Below, piece by piece: positions 50,820 through 59,065 of a DNA stretch of 64,000 nt. The first letter of the stretch is position 1, and each line of letters begins with the position of its first letter. The position numbers and the translations under genes are program-made. Location of the stretch: positions 682,001 to 746,000 of the forward strand of contig NZ_JAJIRO010000004.1 in assembly GCF_025717535.1 (NCBI RefSeq). The letters run 5' to 3'. The DNA comes from Paucibacter sp. Y2R2-4 (lineage in GTDB: Bacteria > Pseudomonadota > Gammaproteobacteria > Burkholderiales > Burkholderiaceae_C). The notes beneath the pieces are model-generated. The model saw only the letters and a program-made list of their open reading frames with translations, made no database searches and was not told where the DNA came from.

Positions 50820-52120
50820 CAGTCGCCTTCAACCCATTCGATGCGAGTGCCCAGCGAGCAGATGTTCTCGACAAAGCGCGGGTGGGCGCGGCGGATCGGC
50901 GTGGCATTGCGAATCACCGACTTGCCCGGAATGCTGGCCGCCACCATCAGCAGGGCAATGGCCACGCGGATGATGTAAGGGCTCTCCACCTCAGCCGGAT
51001 GCATGGGCTTGCCGCCGAAGGTGACCATGCGGTGTGGGTCGGACAAGAAGGCATGGCCGCCGAACTTGCTCAGCTCCGAGGTCCAGCCCATGGCGCCGTC
51101 ATAGATCTTGTTCCAGAACATCACGCTGCCTTCGGCCTTGACGCCCAGGGCGACAAAGATCGGCAACAGGTCCACCGGCAAATAGGGCCAAGGCGCCGCC
51201 TCGACCTTTTGCAAAATATTGCGGGTGAAGGGTTCCTTGACCTTCAAAGGGCCATTGGTGACCGAGCGCGACCAGCCGTTCTCATGAATGATCTGCACGC
51301 CGAACTTGGCAAACGTGCGGTCGATCAGCGGGAACTGCTCAGGCGTGGAGTTACGCACCTCGACCCGGCCGCCGGTGATGGCGCCCAAGGCCAAGAAAGT
51401 AACGATCTCGTGGAAGTCTTCGGCGAAAGTGAACTCACCGCCGCCCAGGCGCTCCACGCCGTCAATCGTCAGGCGCGAGGTGCCCAGGCCTTCGATCTTG
51501 GCACCCAGCATCTTCAGAAAAGCGCAGAACTCCTGCACATGCGGCTCGGAGGCGGCATTCATCAGCGTCGAGTGGCCCTGAGCCAGCGCGCCGCACAAGA
51601 CAAAGTTTTCGGTGGTGGTGACCGAGGCGTAGTCGGTCCAGTGGTCATTCGCCTGCAGCTTGCCGGCAACCTTCAACACCAGGCCGTCGCTGTGGCGCTC
51701 GACCTCGGCGCCAAAACGCTGGAACACCTCCACATGCGGGTCGATCTCGCGCACGCCCAGGGTGCAGCCGGTCACATCGTCTTCAATGCGGGCGCTGCCA
51801 AAGCGCGCCATCAGGCCCGGCACCAACATGATGCTGGAGCGCATTTCTTCCGGCAGACGGTCGGTGGCGGCGTCGAAACAGGTGTTGCGGTGGTGCACAT
51901 CCAGCACGCCGCTCGCGTAGTCGATCTCCACCGAGCTGCCCAGATTGCGGAAGACCTCGAGGATCTTCTTCACATCGGTGATCTCGGGGACCCCGCGCAA
52001 GCGCACCGGCTCGGCCGTCAACAAGGTGGCGCACAGAATGGGCAATACGGCGTTCTTGTTGGCGGAAGGGATGATGCGGCCCGCCAAAGGCGTGCCGCCG
52101 TGAACGATCAGATTCGACAT
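50819..52120 (-). CDS. Divergent MurA paralogue (UDP-GlcNAc 1-carboxyvinyltransferase family)
   Basis: A 433-aa EPSP-synthase-fold enzyme. ATG 52120 gives MSNLIVHGGTPLAG. Lys22-Asn23 (SANKNAV) and the catalytic-loop Cys119 (VTGCTLG, the equivalent of Cys115 in GGCTIG) are present, as is the Asp of PYLPVDLLPIF. The C-terminal part departs from housekeeping MurA: the usual ETIYE...R...EL.RMGA segment is replaced by VESPYIIRVAIALLMVAAS and ENICSLGTRIEW. It is not beside hisG or other murA neighbours. It probably transfers enolpyruvate to a UDP-sugar, but may serve an antibiotic-resistant or specialised pathway. It heads a three-gene minus-strand operon. Confidence 0.85.
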   Translation of the reverse strand: MSNLIVHGGTPLAGRIIPSANKNAVLPILCATLLTAEPVRLRGVPEITDVKKILEVFRNLGSSVEIDYASGVLDVHHRNTCFDAATDRLPEEMRSSIMLVPGLMARFGSARIEDDVTGCTLGVREIDPHVEVFQRFGAEVERHSDGLVLKVAGKLQANDHWTDYASVTTTENFVLCGALAQGHSTLMNAASEPHVQEFCAFLKMLGAKIEGLGTSRLTIDGVERLGGGEFTFAEDFHEIVTFLALGAITGGRVEVRNSTPEQFPLIDRTFAKFGVQIIHENGWSRSVTNGPLKVKEPFTRNILQKVEAAPWPYLPVDLLPIFVALGVKAEGSVMFWNKIYDGAMGWTSELSKFGGHAFLSDPHRMVTFGGKPMHPAEVESPYIIRVAIALLMVAASIPGKSVIRNATPIRRAHPRFVENICSLGTRIEWVEGD

Positions 52121-52267
52121 GAAGACAAGAGGGGCGCGAGACTGGATGAAGCGACGATTATCGACGCTGCGCGCCGCCGAGCTTGAGGGCATGGGTTTTC
52201 GGCCGCAGCGGTGCTAATCTGCGCCAGCGCCGCGCCCCATCCCCTCCCGGCTGCTCAAGGCCTCTTC

Positions 52268-53368
52268 ATGGATCTGCAACGTCGTCAGTCGCTTCTGTGG
52301 CCGCCCACGGCCCTGGCCTGGGCGGCAGCGCTGCGCGCGGGCCAGGCCCTGGGGCAGATCGCCCCCGGCATGGAACAGATCGAAGCCGCAGCCCGCAAGG
52401 AAGCCTGGCTGCACAGCGCCGGTATGCCCAATTACTGGGCAAATTGGGAAGCCAGCTGGGCAGACCTGAAGCGGCTCTACGGCCTTCAACACCGCGATTG
52501 GGACCTGACCAGCGCCGAAAGCTTAGACCGCATGGAGGCCGAGGGGCGCAGCGGCAGTCTGGATCTCGCCGATGTGGGCTTTGAATATGGCGCCATGGCG
52601 CGCGGTCGCGGCATCAGCCGGCCCCACAAACCCAGCCACTGGGCGCAAATCCCCGACTGGGCCAAAGACAGCGAGGGCTATTGGGCCCTGGCCTACACAG
52701 GCACGGTGGCTTTTTTGATCAACACCCGACGGCTCGACGATCGTGGTGTGCCACGCAGCTGGGCCGAGCTGTTTGAGCGCGGCCACAAGGTGCTGGTCGG
52801 CGAGGTGGGCTCATCGGCCCTGGCCAGCGCCGGCATATTGGCGGCGGCGATTGCGCTTGGCGGTCATGAACAAGACCTCAAGCCAGCCTTGGAGCGCTTT
52901 GCCCGGCTGGCGGCCAAGGGCCTGCTGTCAACGCAAAGCCCCTCGCAGGGGCGGGTGGAGGCCGGCGTCGCCGATGTCTACATCACCTGGGACTTTCTGG
53001 CCCTGGCCATGCGCGAGCGCCTGAGCCGGCCGCGCGACTTCGAGGTCTTGATCCCCTCCGATGGTTCGGTGACCAGCGGCTACACCACCCTCATCAACAA
53101 GCATGCCCCGCACCCGAATGCCGCCTTGCTGACGCGCGAGTACATCTTCAGCGACGCCGGCCAAACAAATCTGGCGCGTGGCTATGCGCGGCCGATCCGC
53201 ATTGATCAGCTCAAGCTGCCCCCGGCGGTCAGCCAGGCCCTGCTGGACCCCGCGCAGTACCGCAAGGCCCGCGCCGTGAAGGCCTTTGTCTGGGCCTGGG
53301 AGGCGAAGAAGCTGGCGCAGTCCTGGGCCAAGGACGTGCTCAGCCAAGCCGCGCCCGCCCCGCGCTGA
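52268..53368 (+). CDS. Orphan ABC-type extracellular solute-binding protein
   Basis: A 366-aa protein with an N-terminal Arg-Arg export signal (MDLQRRQSLLWPP...). The body resembles Fe3+/polyamine-type binding proteins of the SBP_bac_1/6 kind: WALAYTGTVAFLINTRRLDDRG, PRSWAELFERGHKVLVGEVGSS and the late VTSGYTTLINKHAPHPNAAL. ATG 52268 is used; in-frame codons upstream to 52211 lack a ribosome-binding site. No permease or ATPase is encoded nearby, so it must pair with an unlinked transporter or act in sensing. It is divergent from the MurA operon. Confidence 0.75.
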   Translation: MDLQRRQSLLWPPTALAWAAALRAGQALGQIAPGMEQIEAAARKEAWLHSAGMPNYWANWEASWADLKRLYGLQHRDWDLTSAESLDRMEAEGRSGSLDLADVGFEYGAMARGRGISRPHKPSHWAQIPDWAKDSEGYWALAYTGTVAFLINTRRLDDRGVPRSWAELFERGHKVLVGEVGSSALASAGILAAAIALGGHEQDLKPALERFARLAAKGLLSTQSPSQGRVEAGVADVYITWDFLALAMRERLSRPRDFEVLIPSDGSVTSGYTTLINKHAPHPNAALLTREYIFSDAGQTNLARGYARPIRIDQLKLPPAVSQALLDPAQYRKARAVKAFVWAWEAKKLAQSWAKDVLSQAAPAPR

Positions 53369-53582
53369 GCGGCCACTTCAGACGCACCAAAGCGCCTGAG
53401 TGGAATGGGGTCAAGCGGCCCCCTGCTGGGAAACAGGCAAAATCCCCCCGGCGGCCTTTTTAGAGTCGGCCATCTATTTGATGAAGCTTTGATGTAACGC
53501 GTACTGGCCTGCGGCAACTTCCCGCCTAATGCGCGCTGTTTTTTGACCTTGCCCTGAGCCCTGTGCTCGAAAGTTGAATTCG

Positions 53583-54848
53583 ATGAAACGTCTGGATGAT
53601 TTCCGCCTGCGCCTGGGTCGCCATGAGTTGGTGCCCATCGTGATTGGAGGCATGGGAGTCGACATCTCCTCCTCCGACCTGGCCTTGGAGGCCGCGCGCC
53701 TCGGCGGTATCGGTCATATCTCCGACGCGATGGTGAATACCGTCACCGACCGCCGCTACAAGACCAAATACGTCAAGGCCAAACAGGCGCAGTACCAGTA
53801 CAACGTCGCCTCGGAAGACAAGTCCGAGGTCAAGTTCAATCTGGAACACCTGGCCGAAGCCACACGCGCGCATGTGGAACACACCATGTCGCGCAAGCAG
53901 GGCAAGGGTCTGATCTTCATCAACTGCATGGAAAAGTTGACGATGAACGGCCCGAAGGAAACGCTGGCCGTGCGCATGAACTCGGCGCTGGATGCCGGCA
54001 TTGACGGCATCACCCTGGCGGCCGGCCTGCATCTGGGCTCGTTCGCCTTGATCGCCGAGCACCCGCGCTTTCGCGAAGCCAAGCTGGGCATCATCGTCTC
54101 CTCGCTGCGCGCGCTGCAGCTGTTCCTGAAGAAAAACAGCCGCCTGAACCGCCTGCCCGACTATGTGGTGATCGAAGGCCCGCTGGCCGGCGGCCACCTG
54201 GGCTTTGGCATGGACTGGGCCGAGTACGACCTGGCCACCATCGTCACCGAGATTCACCAATACCTGCTGGCCGAGAAGTTGGAGATTCCGCTGATCGCCG
54301 CCGGCGGCATCTTCACTGGCAGCGATGCGGTGCGCTTCCTTGAGCTGGGCGCCTCGGGCGTGCAGGTCGCCACGCGCTTCACCGTCACCCGCGAATGCGG
54401 CCTGCCGGACGACATCAAGCAGGAATACTTCAAGGCCAGCGAGAGCGACATCGAAGTCAACGAGATCTCGCCCACCGGCTACCCGATGCGCATGATCACT
54501 TCCAGCCCCGGCATTGGTGACGGCATCCGCCCGAACTGCGAGGCCTATGGCTATTTGCTCGATGCCAATGGCAAGTGCGCCTACATCAGCTCCTACAACC
54601 GCGAAGTGGCCGCCCATCCCGGCGAGCGCCGCGTCAAGGTGCAGGACAAGACCTGCTTGTGCACCCATATGCGAAACTTCGACATCTGGACCTGCGGCCA
54701 GCTGACCTGGCGCCTGAAAGACACCACGCATCGCAACCCCGATGGCAGCTACCAGCTGCTGACGGCCGAGCATGTGTTCAAGGACTACCAGTTCAGCACC
54801 GACAACCGCGTCGCCCTGCCTGAGCCGGAGTTGGCGGTCAGCGCCTAA
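53583..54848 (+). CDS. Nitronate monooxygenase-like flavoenzyme (2-nitropropane dioxygenase family)
   Basis: A 421-aa TIM-barrel flavoprotein. FMN-binding marks are PIVIGGMGVDISSSDLALEAARLGGIGHIS at the N-terminus, GITLAAGLHLGS, GPLAGGHLGFG and IAAGGIFTGSDAVRFLELGASGVQVATRF (about 235-270). Family members oxidise nitronates with O2 or, in PfaD-like relatives, serve as enoyl reductases. The C-terminal about 100 residues with a Cys-rich KTCLCTHMRN...WTCGQLTW segment are longer than in simple NMOs. ATG 53583 is preferred to the in-frame TTG at 53574. No obvious partner genes. Confidence 0.85.
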   Translation: MKRLDDFRLRLGRHELVPIVIGGMGVDISSSDLALEAARLGGIGHISDAMVNTVTDRRYKTKYVKAKQAQYQYNVASEDKSEVKFNLEHLAEATRAHVEHTMSRKQGKGLIFINCMEKLTMNGPKETLAVRMNSALDAGIDGITLAAGLHLGSFALIAEHPRFREAKLGIIVSSLRALQLFLKKNSRLNRLPDYVVIEGPLAGGHLGFGMDWAEYDLATIVTEIHQYLLAEKLEIPLIAAGGIFTGSDAVRFLELGASGVQVATRFTVTRECGLPDDIKQEYFKASESDIEVNEISPTGYPMRMITSSPGIGDGIRPNCEAYGYLLDANGKCAYISSYNREVAAHPGERRVKVQDKTCLCTHMRNFDIWTCGQLTWRLKDTTHRNPDGSYQLLTAEHVFKDYQFSTDNRVALPEPELAVSA

Positions 54849-54869
54849 AGGCAAAGGGCGCGGGTCAAC

Positions 54870-55439
54870 TCAGACGCGCGTCCAATCCATCAGCCAGTTT
54901 TCTTCCCAGCTTTTGCCCTGGTCTCGCGATACCGCCTGATACCAGCGGCAGCTGCGGGGCGTGATGCGGTCCCAGACGCCGCGCACGATGATGGGCGTGT
55001 CGCCGTCCTGGTCTTCGGAATCCCAAGTACCAACGCCCTGCACAAAGCTGCCCCAGGCGGGTGGCGGCGTCAGCACGCCGCTCTTGCTATTGACCCAATG
55101 GTCGGCCCAGAGCTTTTTCTCCGCGTCCAATAAGCGCAAGCCCATGCCGCTGAAATTGCGCTGCGGAATGCGCAGCTCTTCAATGCTGGCCCTGCCGGCC
55201 AGAATGCCGAAGACCGTGGCCTCGCCCTCAAAGCTCTCCCAGACGCCGTTCTTACGCTGGCGGTTTTTGATGCGCCATTCGCCGCTCAAGAAATCAAAGT
55301 CGCCGGGCTTGCCGGTGGCGGCGGGAGGCTGACTGGCGGCTTGGGCCGAGCCCAGGCTCAGCGGGCCCGCAGCGGCCAAGGTGGCGGCTGCAGCCTGCAG
55401 CAGGTTTCGGCGTTGAGGGTCGGTGGCGTTGCTTTCCAT
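54870..55439 (-). CDS. Tat-exported DUF1579-like protein
   Basis: A 189-aa protein with a twin-arginine signal (DPQRRNLLQAAAATLAAAGPLSLGSAQA). The mature part is GDFDFLSGEWRIKNRQRKNGVWESFEG..., followed by strands GTWDSEDQDGDTPIIVRGVWD and a closing QAVSRDQGKSWEENWLMDW. These alternating Trp-containing strands resemble the DUF1579-type lipocalin-like family. Function is unknown. It is convergent with the nitronate monooxygenase-like gene. Confidence 0.65.
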   Translation of the reverse strand: MESNATDPQRRNLLQAAAATLAAAGPLSLGSAQAASQPPAATGKPGDFDFLSGEWRIKNRQRKNGVWESFEGEATVFGILAGRASIEELRIPQRNFSGMGLRLLDAEKKLWADHWVNSKSGVLTPPPAWGSFVQGVGTWDSEDQDGDTPIIVRGVWDRITPRSCRWYQAVSRDQGKSWEENWLMDWTRV

Positions 55440-55522
55440 GAGCAGGCACTCCTATGAGGTGAAACGAGTGCTTTCACTTTAGGAGGCCATCAGGACAGAA
55501 GCCGCCCTGTATCGAACCGTGC

Positions 55523-56404
55523 TTAGCGCAAGCTCTCGTTCAAGACCGTGGCCAGGCGCCGAGCCGCGGCCGTCAGCTGCGCCAGCAGAGTCGAGTCATG
55601 GCCTTCGGCATAGCGCTCATCGACCTTGTGCCCATCAGGGTAGAAGCCCGCTGCGCTGGCGATCTGGCAAGAGGCTTGCGCCCACGAAGCGGGCTCGGCC
55701 TCGGCGCGCGCGGCGGCCATCACTTGCGAGCGCTGCAAGGCCGGGTTTTGCGGAGAAGCCGGCTTTTTGGCTTGCGCGCCTGCGGCGTTTGACGCTTCAG
55801 CGGCCAGCTGCGATTGCAGCGCCTGCGCGCCGCCGGGGCGATTCAGAATCAGGCCAGAGTCCCACAGCGAATGCAGATTCGAGCCACGCCCGAAACCCTG
55901 CACCTGATAGCTATTGCCGCCGCGATCATCGGCAAAGCCGGCATGCAGGGGCTGATGCACATCGCCCACCAGATGCACCACGTATTTCAGGGCCTTCAGG
56001 CGCTGCTCATCCGGCGCCGCGCTTTGCAAGACAGCCCGCTGCCGCTGGATGGCCTCGACGACGCAAGCACCGTCTTCGCAATCCCGCTGCGGCTCGTAAG
56101 TGCAAGCGGCATCGCGTGGAAAGTTGACGTAGTGCCAGTGGCCGGTTTGCGGCGAGCGGTGTTCATCCGCCCAGGTAGAAATGGAGGCCAGGCTGCTGCC
56201 CGGCTCCAGCGCCAGCAGGCGCTCCACCTCGGCGCGCGCCGCAGGGCTGAGCTGCTGCTCGGCCACGCGGGCGATCAAACGGTGGCCATCAGCACCCCAG
56301 GCCTGCGCGGACAGAGGCTGCATCAGAGACAAGGGCAGAGCAAAAACCAAGAGGGCGCGCCACTGAACGGGAGGGCGCGCAGACAAATTCAAAGGAGACA
56401 ACAA
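55523..56404 (-). CDS. S1/P1-family zinc nuclease
   Basis: A 293-aa secreted nuclease. A signal peptide ending AlaGlnAla is cut just before Trp, whose new N-terminus is the first zinc ligand in this family (WGADGHRLIARVAEQQL). Further ligands are the Asp in WADEHRS, His in HWHYVNFP, HLVGDVHQPLHAGF and the GGNSYQV-SNLHSLWDSGL segment. It cleaves single-stranded DNA/RNA in the periplasm or medium, possibly for phosphate or nucleotide scavenging. Length is normal for the family. A run of Ala/Gln-rich sequence (about 205-240) separates the later helices. Confidence 0.92.
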   Translation of the reverse strand: MLSPLNLSARPPVQWRALLVFALPLSLMQPLSAQAWGADGHRLIARVAEQQLSPAARAEVERLLALEPGSSLASISTWADEHRSPQTGHWHYVNFPRDAACTYEPQRDCEDGACVVEAIQRQRAVLQSAAPDEQRLKALKYVVHLVGDVHQPLHAGFADDRGGNSYQVQGFGRGSNLHSLWDSGLILNRPGGAQALQSQLAAEASNAAGAQAKKPASPQNPALQRSQVMAAARAEAEPASWAQASCQIASAAGFYPDGHKVDERYAEGHDSTLLAQLTAAARRLATVLNESLR

Positions 56405-56568
56405 GGGCGGCGGACTTCAAGAACACAACAGAGAAAAGGAAAGAGAAACCAAGACCCAAGCCCCCGTCGCACAGCTTGTCGCTTCAGCACGCAGCCCAAA
56501 GAACGGCGGCCGGGCCGGATTGTGCCAAAGCACGTTCGAGCCCAGGCCAAGTGCCCGGCTAGGCCAGG

Positions 56569-56781
56569 CTAGTGCAGCCCTGGTGCCTGTCTGAGTTTGC
56601 TTGCGACCTGCATCAAGATATCGGCCATGGCCGGCCGCAGTTGGCTGGGCACTTGTGCAGCGAAGCCCGAACCCTGGTCGCCCTTGATCACGATGACGAT
56701 GGCGCCCAGCGCATGGGTCAGTTCGCGCACCTCGGTGCACAGCTCTTCATACATTCCTCCGCCTGGCTTTTCTTCACTCAT
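56569..56781 (-). CDS. Small protein of unknown function
   Basis: A 70-aa protein from ATG 56781 (MSEEKPGGGMYEEL). It has a helix-forming start (YEELCTEVRELTHALGAIVIVIKGD) and a second helix (RPAMADILMQVASKLRQ). ATG 56781 is placed there because an upstream in-frame extension reads as Pro/Arg-rich non-coding sequence. It is not recognisable as an antitoxin or regulator. It is divergent from the Lrp/AsnC gene across a 322-bp gap. Confidence 0.4.
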   Translation of the reverse strand: MSEEKPGGGMYEELCTEVRELTHALGAIVIVIKGDQGSGFAAQVPSQLRPAMADILMQVASKLRQAPGLH

Positions 56782-57103
56782 GTGGTTTGACTCCCCTTGC
56801 TCCCGATTGGCCCGCTCATCATGCAAGCCAGCTGGCTCATACGGTGAGCCCTGAAACGCCAAAACCCCAGGCGCTTGTGGCGGCTGGGGTTTCAAAGGCG
56901 GCAGGGCTGGATGACGAGACGGTGAGTGCTCATCCCTGGGCCGGCGGAGGTGTGGCGTCGGCCTGCTGCGCAAAACAGCGGGTTTGTGTAGAACCCATGC
57001 ATTCAGTGTAGGCAGCCGGCCTGAGCAGAAAATTGCGAAGATGGCAAAAGACGCTCTGCATTTAGCAGAAAATTGCTCAAACCATCAAATCCAAGGCATA
57101 CAC
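56782..57103. other. Divergent gap between small ORF and lrp-like gene
   Basis: This 322-bp stretch holds an inverted repeat AAACCCCAG (56,862-56,870) / CTGGGGTTT (56,884-56,892) without a T-run, and the two 13-bp repeats listed separately. No ORF is convincing. Confidence 0.4.
57024..57076. promoter_or_regulatory. Direct 13-bp repeats, candidate Lrp/AsnC sites
   Basis: AGCAGAAAATTGC occurs at 57,024-57,036 and again at 57,064-57,076, exactly 40 bp apart (close to four helical turns). It lies 28 bp before the ATG of the lrp-like gene. The core resembles the CAG-A/T-rich-CTG pattern of Lrp-type sites. Autoregulation is inferred. Confidence 0.5.
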
Positions 57104-57580
57104 ATGGAATTGGACCGCATCGACCGCCAGATTCTGGAGGTTTTGCAGCAAGACGGCCGGATCAACAACCAAGACCTGGCCGACCGCATTGGCCTCTCGC
57201 CCTCGCCCTGCTTGCGGCGGGTGCGCGCACTGGAAGAAAGCGGGCTGATCGCCGGCTACCGCGCCCTGCTGGACGCCAAAAAGCTGGGCCTGAGCCTGAT
57301 GGCCCTGGTGCACATCTCCATGGACCAACACACGCCCGAGCGCTTCGCCAATTTCGAGGCCTCGGTGCAGGTGCTGCCCGAGGTGCTGGAATGCTTGCTC
57401 ATCACCGGCCAGGCAGCCGACTACCAACTCAAGCTGGTGGTGCGCGATATGGACCACTTCCAAGCCCTGCTGCTGGGCAAGCTGACGCGCATCCAAGGCG
57501 TGACCGGGGTGCATTCAAGCTTTGTCATGCAGCAGGTGATCTCTCGCACCAGCCTGCCAGTCCAGTTGGGCACAAGCTGA
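57104..57580 (+). CDS. Lrp/AsnC-family transcriptional regulator
   Basis: A 158-aa feast/famine regulator. It has an N-terminal winged HTH (MELDRIDRQILEVLQQDGRINNQDLADRIGLSPSPCLRRVRALEESGLI) and a C-terminal RAM ligand-binding domain (LMALVHISM, VQVLPEVLECLLITGQAADYQLKLVVRDMDHF, IQGVTGVHSSFVM). ATG 57104 starts exactly at the family start. It is likely to bind an amino acid and act as an octamer. Twin direct repeats sit just upstream. No amino-acid transporter lies beside it. Confidence 0.93.
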   Translation: MELDRIDRQILEVLQQDGRINNQDLADRIGLSPSPCLRRVRALEESGLIAGYRALLDAKKLGLSLMALVHISMDQHTPERFANFEASVQVLPEVLECLLITGQAADYQLKLVVRDMDHFQALLLGKLTRIQGVTGVHSSFVMQQVISRTSLPVQLGTS

Positions 57581-57680
57581 TAAGGCCCACAGCAAAATCC
57601 CCGAACCAGCGCGCCCGCCGGCCGTGCAATCGAGCTATCCTGCAAGCGATTCAGCAGCCGCCCTCCCCAGGCCATCGCCT

Positions 57681-57929
57681 ATGAAACGCCAGCCGGTTCT
57701 TGCCATCGCCCATCTCCCGGCCATCTTGGCGAGCGCAGTGCCGACCATGGTGGCGCTGCTACGAAGGAGAAAGTTCGACAGTCTGCAGATCAGCCCCGAT
57801 TCCTTCATCTCACTCCCTAGCACCGCCCCCAATCGGCATGAAGAGCCTGTGGCTCTGACCATGAACGAGCGGCTGCAAGCTTGGCAGCAACAGAAGGTGT
57901 CCCCTCTCTCGACGGAACTCAGCCGCTGA
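57681..57929 (+). CDS. Small ORF translationally coupled to the TPR protein
   Basis: An 82-aa ORF (MKRQPVLAIAHLPAILASAVPTM...) whose stop overlaps the ATG of the TPR gene as TGATG (57,927-57,931). Such overlap supports translation. It has a basic, hydrophobic N-terminal third and a polar tail. No family recognised; it could instead be only a leader peptide. Confidence 0.35.
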   Translation: MKRQPVLAIAHLPAILASAVPTMVALLRRRKFDSLQISPDSFISLPSTAPNRHEEPVALTMNERLQAWQQQKVSPLSTELSR

Positions 57930-59065
57930 TGAAAACAAGATCCTTGCACCACATTCCGCACAAGCCAGCACCAAGAATTGGCGTGCATCATCACTTCGGC
58001 CAAAGGGTGCCAGACAGCCGCGGCACAGAGGGCGCTCTCGGCCTCCAACAAGCCCAGCAGGCGCTGCATGAACAACAATGGCATCTGGCCACCGAACACT
58101 GTGAGTCGGTGCTGCAAACGGCCACCTCCAACAAAGTCTTGACACAGACGTGGCTGACGCTGGCGCGCGCACTTTGGCATCAAGGCGAACTGGTGGGCAG
58201 CTTTCAGGCGGCCTTGCAATGCCAGGAAGCAGCGCAACGAGGTGCAGATGTCGCCAGCGCCATCAGCGCCGCCACGCTGGCAGCCTTTGCCCTGGCCGAA
58301 CTGGATTGGACCGAGCCAGCGCTGGAGCTGGCGCGTCGCGCGCTCGACCTCGCGCAAAGACCCAGCCAGTTCAAACTGCTGCCGACCGCCCTGTCTTGTG
58401 CGGCTCATGTAAACGCCCGACGCGCCGACTTGGAAGCCTCGGAGCATCTGCATATGCGAGCCCTGTCCTTTGCCCGAGAAAGCGGCGATGTGCAGGCCAT
58501 GCAGCTGGCCTACGACAACCTGATGTTGTCCTTCTCGATGATCATTCGTACCGCGCAAGCCGCGAGTCAGGCCCGCCTGACCGAGGCCGTCAGTGCGCGG
58601 GCCCGCAACTACGCGCCTCAGATCCGAAGCCTGTTGGAACACCCGCAGCTGGACGAGTGGCGCCGCATCAGCCTGATGCATCAGCTGGGCGAAATGCTTT
58701 GCCTCTGCGGCGATTTGGACGAGGCCGAACCCTTGCTGCAGAACAGCCTGAAACAAGCGCTGAACCTCGACGCCAGCTACTCGAGCCTGACCACTCAGAC
58801 GGCATTGGCTGAGCTCTACCACCGCAAAGGGGAACCCGATCAGGCACTGACTTGGCTGCGCGACAGCCTGGCATTGAGCGATGTTGCTGCCTCCGGCTAT
58901 CAAAGGCATCTGCGCGCCCTTTGCCTGGCCGAGACCTGCTATCGCAGCGTGGGGCAAACGTCCTCAGCCGACGCCCTGGCCCTGCGCGCCAGCGCTGCTC
59001 GTGCAGGTCACGAGGCCATGCGCACGCAATTGGCCGCTCGATCCGCCTGGCCCTTGCGGGTTTAA
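57929..59065 (+). CDS. TPR-repeat protein of unknown function
   Basis: A 378-aa cytosolic-looking protein starting at ATG 57929 (MKTRSLHHIPH), coupled to the small upstream ORF. Most of it is helical TPR-like repeats, for example AQQALHEQQWHLATEHCESVL, WLTLARALWHQGELVGSFQAALQCQ, LGEMLCLCGDLDEAEPLLQNSL and ALAELYHRKGEPDQALTWLRDSLAL. The repeats resemble the sensor halves of the two diguanylate cyclases at 7.5-11.6 kb, but no GGDEF domain is present. A protein-interaction role is inferred. Its end overlaps the convergent PPTase gene by 4 bp. Confidence 0.65.
   Translation: MKTRSLHHIPHKPAPRIGVHHHFGQRVPDSRGTEGALGLQQAQQALHEQQWHLATEHCESVLQTATSNKVLTQTWLTLARALWHQGELVGSFQAALQCQEAAQRGADVASAISAATLAAFALAELDWTEPALELARRALDLAQRPSQFKLLPTALSCAAHVNARRADLEASEHLHMRALSFARESGDVQAMQLAYDNLMLSFSMIIRTAQAASQARLTEAVSARARNYAPQIRSLLEHPQLDEWRRISLMHQLGEMLCLCGDLDEAEPLLQNSLKQALNLDASYSSLTTQTALAELYHRKGEPDQALTWLRDSLALSDVAASGYQRHLRALCLAETCYRSVGQTSSADALALRASAARAGHEAMRTQLAARSAWPLRV

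Noticed and set aside
53401-53470. GGGGTCAAG stretch and T-run after the solute-binding protein as another REP copy or terminator
   Set aside because: It matches only the first part of the 17-mer and no convincing stem precedes the T-run.
57635-58957. Minus-strand open frame of 440 codons opposite the TPR gene
   Set aside because: The plus-strand frame has clear TPR repeats and a coupled start; the minus frame is Gln/Gly/Leu-rich with no motif.
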